A stretch of 64,000 nucleotides of DNA from Jiangella mangrovi (GTDB taxonomy: Bacteria; Actinomycetota; Actinomycetes; Jiangellales; Jiangellaceae): NCBI RefSeq assembly GCF_014204975.1, contig NZ_JACHMM010000001.1, positions 6,014,037 to 6,078,036 of the forward strand, written 5' to 3'. Position numbers and translations under genes: made by a program. Positions 25,490 through 32,869 of this stretch are shown piece after piece (the stretch's first letter is position 1; every line of letters begins with the position of its first letter). Below the pieces are notes generated by a model. That model saw nothing but the letters and a program-made list of their open reading frames with translations, was not told the origin of the DNA and searched no databases.

Positions 25490-26086
25490 TGACATGTCAT
25501 GCTGGTCCATGGCAAGTTTCCAACAGCGTTCCGGGAGTAGAGGCGGCAATTCTCCGCATGCCCCCGATGGGAGGCGAACCCGCACTGCTGAGCACGTGAT
25601 GGCCACGGGACCGCGCTGACACAGGCGGCCGGCTGCGGCTAGGAGGTGCCCAGCCGTCGTCCGCACGCTCCCCTCGTCCTCGCGCCACCGCGCGGGCTGC
25701 CATTCGCGATGATTGACTGTCCTGGGAGCCGGTCGCCTCTAGGGTCCGGCGCCGCTTCGCTGCGCGCCTGAGACGCTTCATCAACATCGCAAGTCAGGCG
25801 GCCAACCGGAGCACGGTCTGCGGAGGGAAGATGGACAACTCCGCCCGCGGACACTCTTCTGGATCAATCTGGCTAGCCGTGCCGCCACATTGTGGACGAG
25901 GGATGTCCTCGTCGCCCACGTGATACTGGAGCGGCTCTTCTGGATCGTCCTCCGCGCTTGGTCAGGTACTCCCCTGGCCGGGCGCGGTTCTGGTTCACGT
26001 GTCGAGAACGCCCGTCGAGATCGACCAGGCCCGGCCGGCCACTCGGCCGCAGTTGCCTGCAGGGCAGCGCCCGTGCCCTCGATGCA
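25490..26086. other. Gene-free stretch carrying repeat copy B
   Basis: About 600 bases with no protein I can support. It holds repeat copy B and abuts the IS5 element, marking the right boundary of the sugar-acid island. Confidence 0.6.
25820..25976 (+). repeat. Direct repeat, copy B (expanded form)
   Basis: Blocks 25820-25838, 25848-25863 and 25948-25976 match copy A at 3073-3149 in order and orientation; the last block is identical over 29 bases. Between the second and third blocks copy B has 84 bases where copy A has 4. The extra DNA is bordered by the direct repeat CTCTTCTGGATC (25855-25866 and 25935-25946), so it probably arose by duplication or was lost from copy A by slippage. Confidence 0.8.
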
Positions 26087-26136
26087 CTAGGGCGTGTCTC
26101 CTAAGTCCGGGCGTGCTGGGCTGATTTGCTGCTGGT

Positions 26137-26550
26137 ATGTCTCGTGAGCGAGTCCTCACCGATGCTCAATGGGAGCGGATTGCGCCGTTGATGCCCTCGA
26201 CCGATGGGGTGAAGTCGCGGCCCTTCCGCGACCACCGGCAGGTGGTCGAGGGCGTGATCTACCGGTTCCGCAGCGGGATCGCGTGGCGTGACCTGCCGGC
26301 CGCGTTCGGGCCGTGGCAGACAGCATGGAAGCGACACCACCGCTTCTCCGTCGACGGCACCTGGGACAAGATCCATGCCCGCCTGTTGGCCCAAGCCGAC
26401 GCGGTCGGGGACATCAACTGGATGGTCAGCGTGGACGCCACCATCAACCGGGCCCACCAGCACGCCACCAACGCCGCCAGACTCGAGCAGCCGGCCGGGG
26501 ACTCCCGGGCAGCGCGCGCGGCGCGCGCCGCGGCCCGCACAGGGGGCTGA
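26137..26550 (+). CDS. IS5-family transposase, orfA
   Basis: Encodes 137 residues: the DUF4096-type N-terminal domain (MSRERVLTDAQWERIAPLMP, 'GVIYRFRSGIAWRDLP', 'FGPWQTAWKRHHRFSVDGTW') and the first catalytic Asp in 'NWMVSVDATINRAHQ'. It ends at a TGA at 26548, just after a run of five G (26542-26546). Full transposase needs a shift into the orfB frame there. Confidence 0.85.
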   Translation: MSRERVLTDAQWERIAPLMPSTDGVKSRPFRDHRQVVEGVIYRFRSGIAWRDLPAAFGPWQTAWKRHHRFSVDGTWDKIHARLLAQADAVGDINWMVSVDATINRAHQHATNAARLEQPAGDSRAARAARAAARTGG

Positions 26551-27073
26551 GTCGAGTTACACGTTCGGGCTCGCCGAGCCGCTCGATCACGCGATCGGCC
26601 GGTCCCGCGGCGGGTTGTCGACCAAGATCCACCAGCTCGTCGACGGCCGTGGCCGGCCACTGGTCATCGCGGTGACAGCCGGCCAGGCCGGTGATTCCAC
26701 GATGATCAAGCCGCTGCTGGCCCAGCTCGCGGTCCGGCGCCTGGGGCCCGGTCGACCACGCACCCGCCCGCTCGCAGTCCTGGGTGACAAGGCCTATTCC
26801 TCACGAGCCACACGAGCGCTGCTGCGCGCTCGTGGCATCAAGGCCGTGATCCCGCAGCGCGCCGACGAGATCGGCCACCGCAAACGCCGCGGCGCAGCCG
26901 GCGGCCGCCCACCCAGCTTCGACCCAGTCGCCTACAAGGGCCGCAACGTCATCGAGCGTTCCTTCAACGCCCACAAGCAGTGGCGCGGCATCGCCACCCG
27001 CTACGACAAACACGCCGTCAACTACCGAGGAGGCGTCGTCCTACGCGCCATCACCATCTGGCTGACGACTTAA
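26540..27073 (+). CDS. IS5-family transposase, orfB (shifted frame)
   Basis: Continues the transposase in the +1 frame relative to orfA. It carries 'GLSTKIHQLVDGRGRPL', the second catalytic Asp in 'AVLGDKAYSSR' and the catalytic Glu in 'GRNVIERSFNAHKQWRGIATRYDK'. The DDE triad is therefore complete across the two ORFs. The open frame extends back to 26288 but has no independent family resemblance before 26540, which supports a transframe product over a separate protein. Confidence 0.8.
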   Translation, partial: QGAESSYTFGLAEPLDHAIGRSRGGLSTKIHQLVDGRGRPLVIAVTAGQAGDSTMIKPLLAQLAVRRLGPGRPRTRPLAVLGDKAYSSRATRALLRARGIKAVIPQRADEIGHRKRRGAAGGRPPSFDPVAYKGRNVIERSFNAHKQWRGIATRYDKHAVNYRGGVVLRAITIWLTT

Positions 27074-27119
27074 GAGACACGCCCTAGCCGTCGAATCACC
27101 TGTCAACGCGCTAGGCAAT

Positions 27120-27145
27120 CTAATACTGACTAATACATCTGATAC
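27120..27145. promoter_or_regulatory. Phased TRATAC repeats upstream of the GH31 gene
   Basis: TAATAC at 27121, TAATAC at 27131 and TGATAC at 27140 recur at helical-turn spacing between the IS element and the GH31 start. They may be an operator array, and TAATAC also resembles a -10 box. No regulator is assigned. Confidence 0.35.
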
Positions 27146-27225
27146 CTGGATGAGCCTTGCGTAAAGCAGATCTACTGTGCAAACCTCCCTGTGTTCGGCA
27201 GATCATTGGACGCGAGGGAGTCGTC

Positions 27226-30200
27226 GTGGACCGAGGAATCGTCAGGCGGTCGGCCGCCGGGATCGTGGCCCTACCGCTGGCAGTCGCCGCACTGGTCGCA
27301 CCGGCCGCCGCCGGGCCCGAGGCCGCCGAGCCGGCCACGGCCATCGATTCCGAGGACACCATCGTCGTGCGGGGCCAGACCTACGACCTGCGCATTCTCA
27401 AGGACGGCTTCCGGTACTCGTTCACCGACGCCACCGGCACGCAGATCGTTCCGCCGCATGGCGAGTCGGGGGTGCGGCTGCGTCCTGACGGAGAGACGGA
27501 GTTCGCCGACGCGGTCGACGCCGATCTGGTCTCTCGCCCGAACGCCCGCACCGCGATCGTCGCGGTGACGCTCGAGGACGGGTCGCGCCTGACGGTGAAC
27601 CTGCGTCCCTTCGACAGCTATGTGCGCATCTCGGTGGGCAATCTGCCCGGCGACGGCGGCACCGTGGACTTCCGCACCGGCCCGGTCGCACCCGCCTACG
27701 GACTCGGCGACCACGGCTCGTGGGCCGACGGCTCGACCGAGCAGGGCGAGTCGTGCAACAGCCGGGTCCGCGCACGACCCACCACCGAGTTGACCGGGCT
27801 GGAACTGGACGACGTCACCAACGGCGGCAGCTGCCAGCGCTTCATCAGCAATTTCACCGTCTTCCCGAAGCAGCGATTCGGGCAGGTGTGGTTCGAGGAC
27901 GGCCAGAAGCGGGTCGCCCTGACGCAGTCGGAGAACCGTCTCGGCGCCCAGGGCGTCGACCGGGTCGACGCGCTCTACTACTTCGCCGGCCGCGACCTCG
28001 AGCAGGTCTACGCCGACTATCGGCACGTTCGCGCAGAGCACGGCTACTACGACGGCCGCCCCCACCCGGAGTTCTTCGGACTGGGCTGGGAAGCGTTCGG
28101 AGCCCTGCGCTGGGACACGTACCAGTCGTCGGTGACCGAGACGGTGCAGCGGTTCCTCGACGAGGGCTACCCGCTGTCCTGGGGCGTCGTCGGATCCGGC
28201 TTCTGGCCGGGCGCTCGGAGCACGCAGGAGGAGGGCACGACCAACAGCTTCGGCATGTGGGACGACACCGCCGAACCGGGGCGCGACGACGGCTTGCCGA
28301 ACCCGCGCTACCCCGATCCCGACGCGCTCAAGCGGTTCTTCGCGGACAACGACGTGAAGCTGTTGCTCGGCGCCCGCAACAACTTCAAGGCGCTGCCGGA
28401 GGACGGCGGCAACCTCGTCGAGAAGTACGACGGCCCGTTCGTCCACGAGGCGATCGACCGCGGCTATCTGGTCAGCGACCCCGACGGCACGCCCACGGTC
28501 ATCACCGGTGCGGTGTTCCCCGACGGCCACAGCTATGTGCTCGACGGCTCGAACGACGACGCGGTGGACTGGTTCGTCGAGCGGCTGCAGGCGTGGGGCG
28601 TGGACGGGTGGAAGGAGGACGCCATGCTCTACACGCCCAGACTGCACCGCGACGCGAACTGGAATCCGGTGCTGCAGGCGTTGCACGAGTCCGGCGATCT
28701 GGTGATGGCGAGGAATGCCGCGTACTCACTGCCCGGAGACATTCTCCGGATCAACGACACGATCTACGGGACCGGCGAGAACTACCACACCGACCCAGAC
28801 CGCATGCCGGTCAATCTCCTGAACTTCGCCGCCAGCGGGGTCTCCAGTCTGTACGGCGACTACGTGGGCGGAACTCCGGAAGTCCCCATGAGTGATCCGT
28901 CGTACCAGAAGTACTACGTCCGCAACGCTCAGTTCGACGCGCTGCAACCGGTGATGGCGTTCGGGCGTGGCCCCTGGGAGATGGGACGCGACGACCTCGC
29001 CGCCGCAGTGAAGCACGTGGCGCTGTGGCACGAGTCGATGCGGCCGTACATCTACGACGCGGCGCTGGACGGGCACGAGACGGGCTACCCCTACGCCATG
29101 ACGCCCTTGCCCATCGCCTATCCCGACGACGAGACGACGTACGGGCTCGCCAATGACACGACCCGCCAGTACGAATGGATGCTCGGCGAGTCCGTGCTCG
29201 CGACACCGGTGTTCGGCGCCGACTTCGAGACGGCGCAGTCGCGTGACGTGTACCTCCCGGCCGGGAAGTGGATCGACATCGCGACGGGTTCGGTCTTCCA
29301 AGGGCCGGTCACCCTCGACGACTACGCGATGGGCTACGACCGGGTGCCGGCGTTCGTCGGCGGCAAGGGCGTCACCGTCACCGGAACGGCCGACGAACTG
29401 CGAGCTCAGGTCTATCCGATCCGGACCGGCTCGACCTACGAGTTCAGCGACGGTGACGACACCTCGCACATCCGCAACGACAACACGGGCTGGGACCCGG
29501 CGTCCCTCACGGTCACCGACACGTCCACGCGGACGGCGGTGGACTTCGACGTCGATCCGGTCACCGGGGCCCTGTCGTTCCCCCTGACGCCCGGCCACGA
29601 CTACCGGCTCACCGGCGGCGGCACCGCGGAGCACAGCGTGCCGGTCGACACCACGCTGCCCGAGCCGGTCACCGGCCTGTCGCACACCGAGGCCGGCGAT
29701 CTGACGACGCTGCGGTGGGACGCGGCGGCGGGTGCCCGCGGCTACGTGGTGTCGGTCAGCGGCCACGGCGCGTGCCCGACCGACGACGAGGTCGTCTCCG
29801 GCGCCACGAGCGGTGCGGTCGAGCTCACCCTCGGTGCGCCCGAGTCGGTCGGCGGGACCTACCGGGTACAGGCGGTCAACAACATCGGCGCGGGCCCGTT
29901 CTCCGAGGGCCACACCGTCGTCCCGCCCGCCGACGACGATCCCGGCCCTGTCGTCGTCACCAACGAGGGCGAGCCGCCCACCTGCGACCCGGAGCATCCC
30001 GCGTACGAGGAGACGGGGGTCTGGTCGCCCAGCGCCGTCAGCGGGTTCGACGAGTCCAGGACCCGTTTCAGTCGTGAGATCGGCGCGACGGCGACCTGGC
30101 GGGCCTCGCTGACGCCCGGCGCCTACGACGTCGCCGTCTGGTTCCCGGCGAACAGCATCTGCAGCTCGGACACGACCTACACGGTCCGGCACGCCGGCGG

Positions 30201-30354
30201 GTCGGACGACATCCCGGTGGACCAGTGCGCGACCGGCGGTCAGTGGCACTCACTCGGCAGCCATGACTTCGCCGACGGGTTCGCGGAGGTCACCCTCACC
30301 GTCGGCGGCGGGACCGTGCGGTCCGACGCCGTGCGCTTCAGTCCCATCGGGTGA
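27226..30354 (+). CDS. Secreted GH31-like glycosidase with FN3 and golvesin-like domains
   Basis: A 1042-residue exported enzyme. A signal peptide (RR, hydrophobic core, cleavage near AAAG) is followed by an N-terminal beta-sandwich and a (beta/alpha)8 GH31 barrel at about 280-650. Candidate catalytic residues are Asp465 in 'VDGWKEDAM' (nucleophile position, K-x-D as in YicI-like enzymes) and the Asp in 'SLYGDYVGG' (acid/base region). Residues about 800-895 look like fibronectin type III, and about 905-1042 like a golvesin-type carbohydrate-binding sandwich. The GTG at 27226 has GAGGGAG 5 nt upstream; longer starts lack one. GH31 includes alpha-glucosidases, alpha-xylosidases and sulfoquinovosidases; I cannot choose. 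It follows the IS5 element. Confidence 0.8.
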   Translation: MDRGIVRRSAAGIVALPLAVAALVAPAAAGPEAAEPATAIDSEDTIVVRGQTYDLRILKDGFRYSFTDATGTQIVPPHGESGVRLRPDGETEFADAVDADLVSRPNARTAIVAVTLEDGSRLTVNLRPFDSYVRISVGNLPGDGGTVDFRTGPVAPAYGLGDHGSWADGSTEQGESCNSRVRARPTTELTGLELDDVTNGGSCQRFISNFTVFPKQRFGQVWFEDGQKRVALTQSENRLGAQGVDRVDALYYFAGRDLEQVYADYRHVRAEHGYYDGRPHPEFFGLGWEAFGALRWDTYQSSVTETVQRFLDEGYPLSWGVVGSGFWPGARSTQEEGTTNSFGMWDDTAEPGRDDGLPNPRYPDPDALKRFFADNDVKLLLGARNNFKALPEDGGNLVEKYDGPFVHEAIDRGYLVSDPDGTPTVITGAVFPDGHSYVLDGSNDDAVDWFVERLQAWGVDGWKEDAMLYTPRLHRDANWNPVLQALHESGDLVMARNAAYSLPGDILRINDTIYGTGENYHTDPDRMPVNLLNFAASGVSSLYGDYVGGTPEVPMSDPSYQKYYVRNAQFDALQPVMAFGRGPWEMGRDDLAAAVKHVALWHESMRPYIYDAALDGHETGYPYAMTPLPIAYPDDETTYGLANDTTRQYEWMLGESVLATPVFGADFETAQSRDVYLPAGKWIDIATGSVFQGPVTLDDYAMGYDRVPAFVGGKGVTVTGTADELRAQVYPIRTGSTYEFSDGDDTSHIRNDNTGWDPASLTVTDTSTRTAVDFDVDPVTGALSFPLTPGHDYRLTGGGTAEHSVPVDTTLPEPVTGLSHTEAGDLTTLRWDAAAGARGYVVSVSGHGACPTDDEVVSGATSGAVELTLGAPESVGGTYRVQAVNNIGAGPFSEGHTVVPPADDDPGPVVVTNEGEPPTCDPEHPAYEETGVWSPSAVSGFDESRTRFSREIGATATWRASLTPGAYDVAVWFPANSICSSDTTYTVRHAGGSDDIPVDQCATGGQWHSLGSHDFADGFAEVTLTVGGGTVRSDAVRFSPIG

Positions 30355-30384
30355 CGAGGGCGACCCCTGAGAGAAGATGTGACC

Positions 30385-30621
30385 ATGAGCGGACTCGGGA
30401 AGTGGAGCCTCGGTATCGGTACGGGGCTCCTGGCGGTGGCCGTGCTGTTCCGGGCCATGGACATGATCCCGGTCACCGTGATCGTCGGCATCGTGGGCCT
30501 CATCGCGATCGGCATGGCGGGCTACGACGCGCTCTACGAGTGGCTGGGCCGCGTCCAACGACGCCGAGGGGCGGCCAAGGCCCGCCGGGACCGGGAACGG
30601 GAGATCCGCGAGGGCCGCTGA
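30385..30621 (+). CDS. Small two-helix membrane protein
   Basis: A 78-residue protein with two hydrophobic segments (SLGIGTGLLAVAVLF and 'VTVIVGIVGLIAIGMAGYD') and a very basic C-terminal tail (RRRGAAKARRDRERE). The ATG at 30385 follows GAGAAG; a GTG two codons earlier is possible. No family recognised. It is convergent with the small membrane gene set that follows. Confidence 0.55.
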   Translation: MSGLGKWSLGIGTGLLAVAVLFRAMDMIPVTVIVGIVGLIAIGMAGYDALYEWLGRVQRRRGAAKARRDREREIREGR

Positions 30622-30626
30622 TCGGT

Positions 30627-30932
30627 TCACGTGTCGAGGTCTCGGCCCTGCGCCAGATGGCGGGCTCGGGCCCACTGCCGTCGTGCGACGAACAGGCACC
30701 ACACGCCGGCGACCGCGCACACCGCGACGAACATCCAGGGGAAGCCGTCGTCCTCGTTGAAACCGCGCCAGTTGTCCCGGTAGTTCCCCACCTGGGCGAC
30801 CCACCAGGCCAACCAGGTGAGCCCGGCCCCGCCCGCCGCGATGAGCGCGAAGATCACCCACATCCAGGCGAGGCGGCGTGCTCTGGCAGGGTCGCCGAGA
30901 TCCGACCACCGGTCGGTCTCGCGGTCAGCCAT
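30627..30932 (-). CDS. Small two-helix membrane protein
   Basis: A 101-residue protein with membrane segments 'LAWMWVIFALIAAGGAGLTW' and 'FPWMFVAVCAVAGVWCLFVA' separated by a polar loop. ATG at 30930-30932 has AAGGA 4 nt upstream and overlaps the end of the preceding 42-residue gene by 8 bases, so they are cotranscribed. Function unknown. Confidence 0.6.
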   Translation of the reverse strand: MADRETDRWSDLGDPARARRLAWMWVIFALIAAGGAGLTWLAWWVAQVGNYRDNWRGFNEDDGFPWMFVAVCAVAGVWCLFVARRQWARARHLAQGRDLDT

Positions 30933-31053
30933 CGGTTCCTTGCCAGTTGCGCTGGTGGACGTAGGACCAGCCGTCGACGTCGCCCATCGACTCCCATACC
31001 GGCGCAAGGATCAGGGCCGTGACCGCGGCCAGGATGAAACGGCGGATACGCAT
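30925..31053 (-). CDS. Short membrane peptide, 42 residues
   Basis: Encodes a 42-residue peptide with a basic start (MRIRRF) and one hydrophobic helix (ILAAVTALILAPVW), ending in a polar Trp/Gly-rich tail. It sits 14 bases after the 260-residue gene and overlaps the next gene. It could be a secreted peptide or single-span membrane protein. No family recognised. Confidence 0.5.
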   Translation of the reverse strand: MRIRRFILAAVTALILAPVWESMGDVDGWSYVHQRNWQGTDG

Positions 31054-31067
31054 GTGATCTCTGCTCT

Positions 31068-31850
31068 CTACTTCTCGAACAGCCGGGCGCCGAACCAGTC
31101 GCGACGCGGGCGCCAGCCGTTGGTCCGCAGGACCGTGAACACCGGCACCTTCGCGTCGGCCGGCTTGATCATGACGGCCCCCTCCCACGAGGTGCGGGTG
31201 CCGCTCGGACCGGTCACACGGACCTGGCCGTCGGCGCCCTCGACGAACGTCGCCGACGTGCCGCCGGTGGTCTTGCCCTTCTTCCACGTCCAGGTGCCGT
31301 AGGCCACCGCGCCCAACGGACCGGCCGCGGCTCGGACAGCCGCCGTCCCGGAGTGCTCGACGAATCTGTAGGTCGCCTTGGACGGGTCGAGATCGACCTC
31401 CATGCGCCACGCGTAGGCCTGCGACCCACGCACGAAGAGGGTCTGCCAGCGCATCTCCTCGTGCTTCCACTTCACCTCGACGCGCACGCCGTCGGCGCTC
31501 GGCGAGGCATCGATCGTGTAGGGCAGCTCGTCGCTGTTCATCCCCACCAGTGCGGCGACCACGTCGTCCACCGGTGCCGGCGCGCCGGCACCGCGGACCG
31601 GTCCGTCGGGCACCTGGGCGCGATCGCGGCCGGCCAGCGCGCGGCGCCCGCGTTGCACCGTCCAGAGACCACGCCACGCCACAGCGAGGGCCGCCACCAC
31701 GATGAGGGCGATTCCGAGCAGCACCTGGTCGGCGAGGATGGCGAGGACACCGGCCACCAGCAGGACGGATCCCACGACGAAGACGATCCGGCGGCTGATC
31801 ACCGCGAACCGCTGGTCGCGCGAAGAACCCGGCGTGCGAGAGGTGCTCAT
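31068..31850 (-). CDS. Membrane-anchored protein of unknown function
   Basis: A 260-residue protein. Residues about 18-62 hold two membrane helices (IVFVVGSVLLVAGVLAILA and 'LLGIALIVVAALAVAWRGLW'). The remaining 190 residues are a soluble, Trp- and Thr-rich beta-type domain (for example 'VRVEVKWKHEEMRWQTLFV' and 'GTWTWKKGKTTGGTSATF'). I do not recognise the domain. It heads a three-gene minus-strand set with two small membrane proteins and is divergent from the RpiR gene. Confidence 0.65.
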   Translation of the reverse strand: MSTSRTPGSSRDQRFAVISRRIVFVVGSVLLVAGVLAILADQVLLGIALIVVAALAVAWRGLWTVQRGRRALAGRDRAQVPDGPVRGAGAPAPVDDVVAALVGMNSDELPYTIDASPSADGVRVEVKWKHEEMRWQTLFVRGSQAYAWRMEVDLDPSKATYRFVEHSGTAAVRAAAGPLGAVAYGTWTWKKGKTTGGTSATFVEGADGQVRVTGPSGTRTSWEGAVMIKPADAKVPVFTVLRTNGWRPRRDWFGARLFEK

Positions 31851-31898
31851 GGTGTGTCCCAGTCACTCGGAGTCATCGGGTCGGTCGTCGCAGGCAAT

Positions 31899-31944
31899 GT
31901 AAACAGCTTCCGAGAGTTCTGTCCACACCGAAAACAGTTGCCGG
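31899..31944. promoter_or_regulatory. Possible RpiR operator (direct repeats)
   Basis: GTAAACAGCTTCCGA (31899-31913) and GAAAACAGTTGCCGG (31930-31944) agree at 11 of 15 positions and are 31 bases apart, about three helical turns. They lie just before the RpiR gene, in the divergent promoter region. Confidence 0.35.
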
Positions 31945-31958
31945 ATTACGATGAGCCA

Positions 31959-32849
31959 GTGGCACACGATGTGGTAGCGGCGCTGCGCGGCGCGCTCCCC
32001 GGCCTGCCACCGTCCGAGCGGCGCATCGCCGAGCACGTCATCGCGAGCCCGGCGGTGGTCATCGACCAGACCATCACCGAACTCGCGGCCAGTTGCTCGA
32101 CGTCCATCGCGAGCGTCGTGCGCTTCTGCCGCAACGTCGGGTTCGCCGGCTACCGGGAGTTCCGGCGTGCGCTGGCCTCGTCGGTGGGCCGCGACGAGGT
32201 GTCGCTCAACCGGTTCGGGGTGTCCGACAGCGACATCGATCCGGACGACTCGGCCCGCGACGTCATCGCCAAGCTCGCCTTCCATGAGGCCCGGTCGATC
32301 GAGGCGACCGCCGAGGGCCTGGACGCGGACGCGCTGGACCGCATCGCCGAGGCCGTCGTCGCCGCGCCGCGCACCGACGTCTACGGGGTCGCGTCCAGCG
32401 GGCTGGCCGCGGCCGATCTCCAGCACAAGCTGCACCGCATCGGACTCACGTCCTACTACTGGAGCGACGCGCACTTCGCGCTGATGAGCGCCGCCGTCCT
32501 CGAGCCGGGCTGCATCGCGATCGGCTTCTCCCACTCCGGCCTGACGGTAGAGATCGCCGAGTTCCTCACCGCCGCCCGCCGGGCCGGCGCCACCACCGCG
32601 CTGATCACGAACTTCCGCAACTCCCCGATGGCCGAGAAGGCCGACCACGTCCTCACGACGAGCACCAGCGAGACGGCCTACCGACCGGCCAACATGTCCA
32701 GCCGCATCGCCCAGCTCGCCGTCGTGGACTTCCTGTTCGTGCGGATCGCCCAGCGCCTCTACCGGAGCTCGACACCGGAGTTGCAGTCCACCTACGACGC
32801 CGTGCAGCCGCATCGCCTCGACAAGGGCCGGCCGCGGTCCGCCGGGTGA
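31959..32849 (+). CDS. RpiR-family regulator (HTH + SIS)
   Basis: A 296-residue regulator. The N-terminal RpiR helix-turn-helix runs to about residue 85 (ERRIAEHVIASPAVVIDQTI, 'SIASVVRFCRNVGFAGYREFR'). The SIS sugar-phosphate-binding domain follows, with 'VYGVASSGLAAADLQHKLHR', 'GFSHSGLTVE' and 'TALITNFRNSPMAEKAD'. Such proteins respond to phosphosugars, often amino sugars or sialic acid derivatives. The GTG at 31959 has only a weak ribosome site. It is convergent with the sulfatase operon, whose own regulator is at the far end, so its target is not clear; the GH31 gene is one candidate. Confidence 0.88.
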   Translation: MAHDVVAALRGALPGLPPSERRIAEHVIASPAVVIDQTITELAASCSTSIASVVRFCRNVGFAGYREFRRALASSVGRDEVSLNRFGVSDSDIDPDDSARDVIAKLAFHEARSIEATAEGLDADALDRIAEAVVAAPRTDVYGVASSGLAAADLQHKLHRIGLTSYYWSDAHFALMSAAVLEPGCIAIGFSHSGLTVEIAEFLTAARRAGATTALITNFRNSPMAEKADHVLTTSTSETAYRPANMSSRIAQLAVVDFLFVRIAQRLYRSSTPELQSTYDAVQPHRLDKGRPRSAG

Positions 32850-32869
32850 CGAGCCGGGCCTCATCTCGG

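Larger units (their letters stand above)
26087..27087 (+). mobile_element. IS5-family insertion sequence (IS427-like)
   Basis: About 1.0 kb. The termini 26087-26105 and 27069-27087 are inverted repeats of 19 bases with one mismatch (CTAGGGCGTGTCTCCTAAG against its complement). The outer CTAG on each side is the likely target duplication, typical of IS427-like elements that insert in CTAG or TA. The transposase is split over two frames. Both ends look intact, so the element may be recent. Confidence 0.88.
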
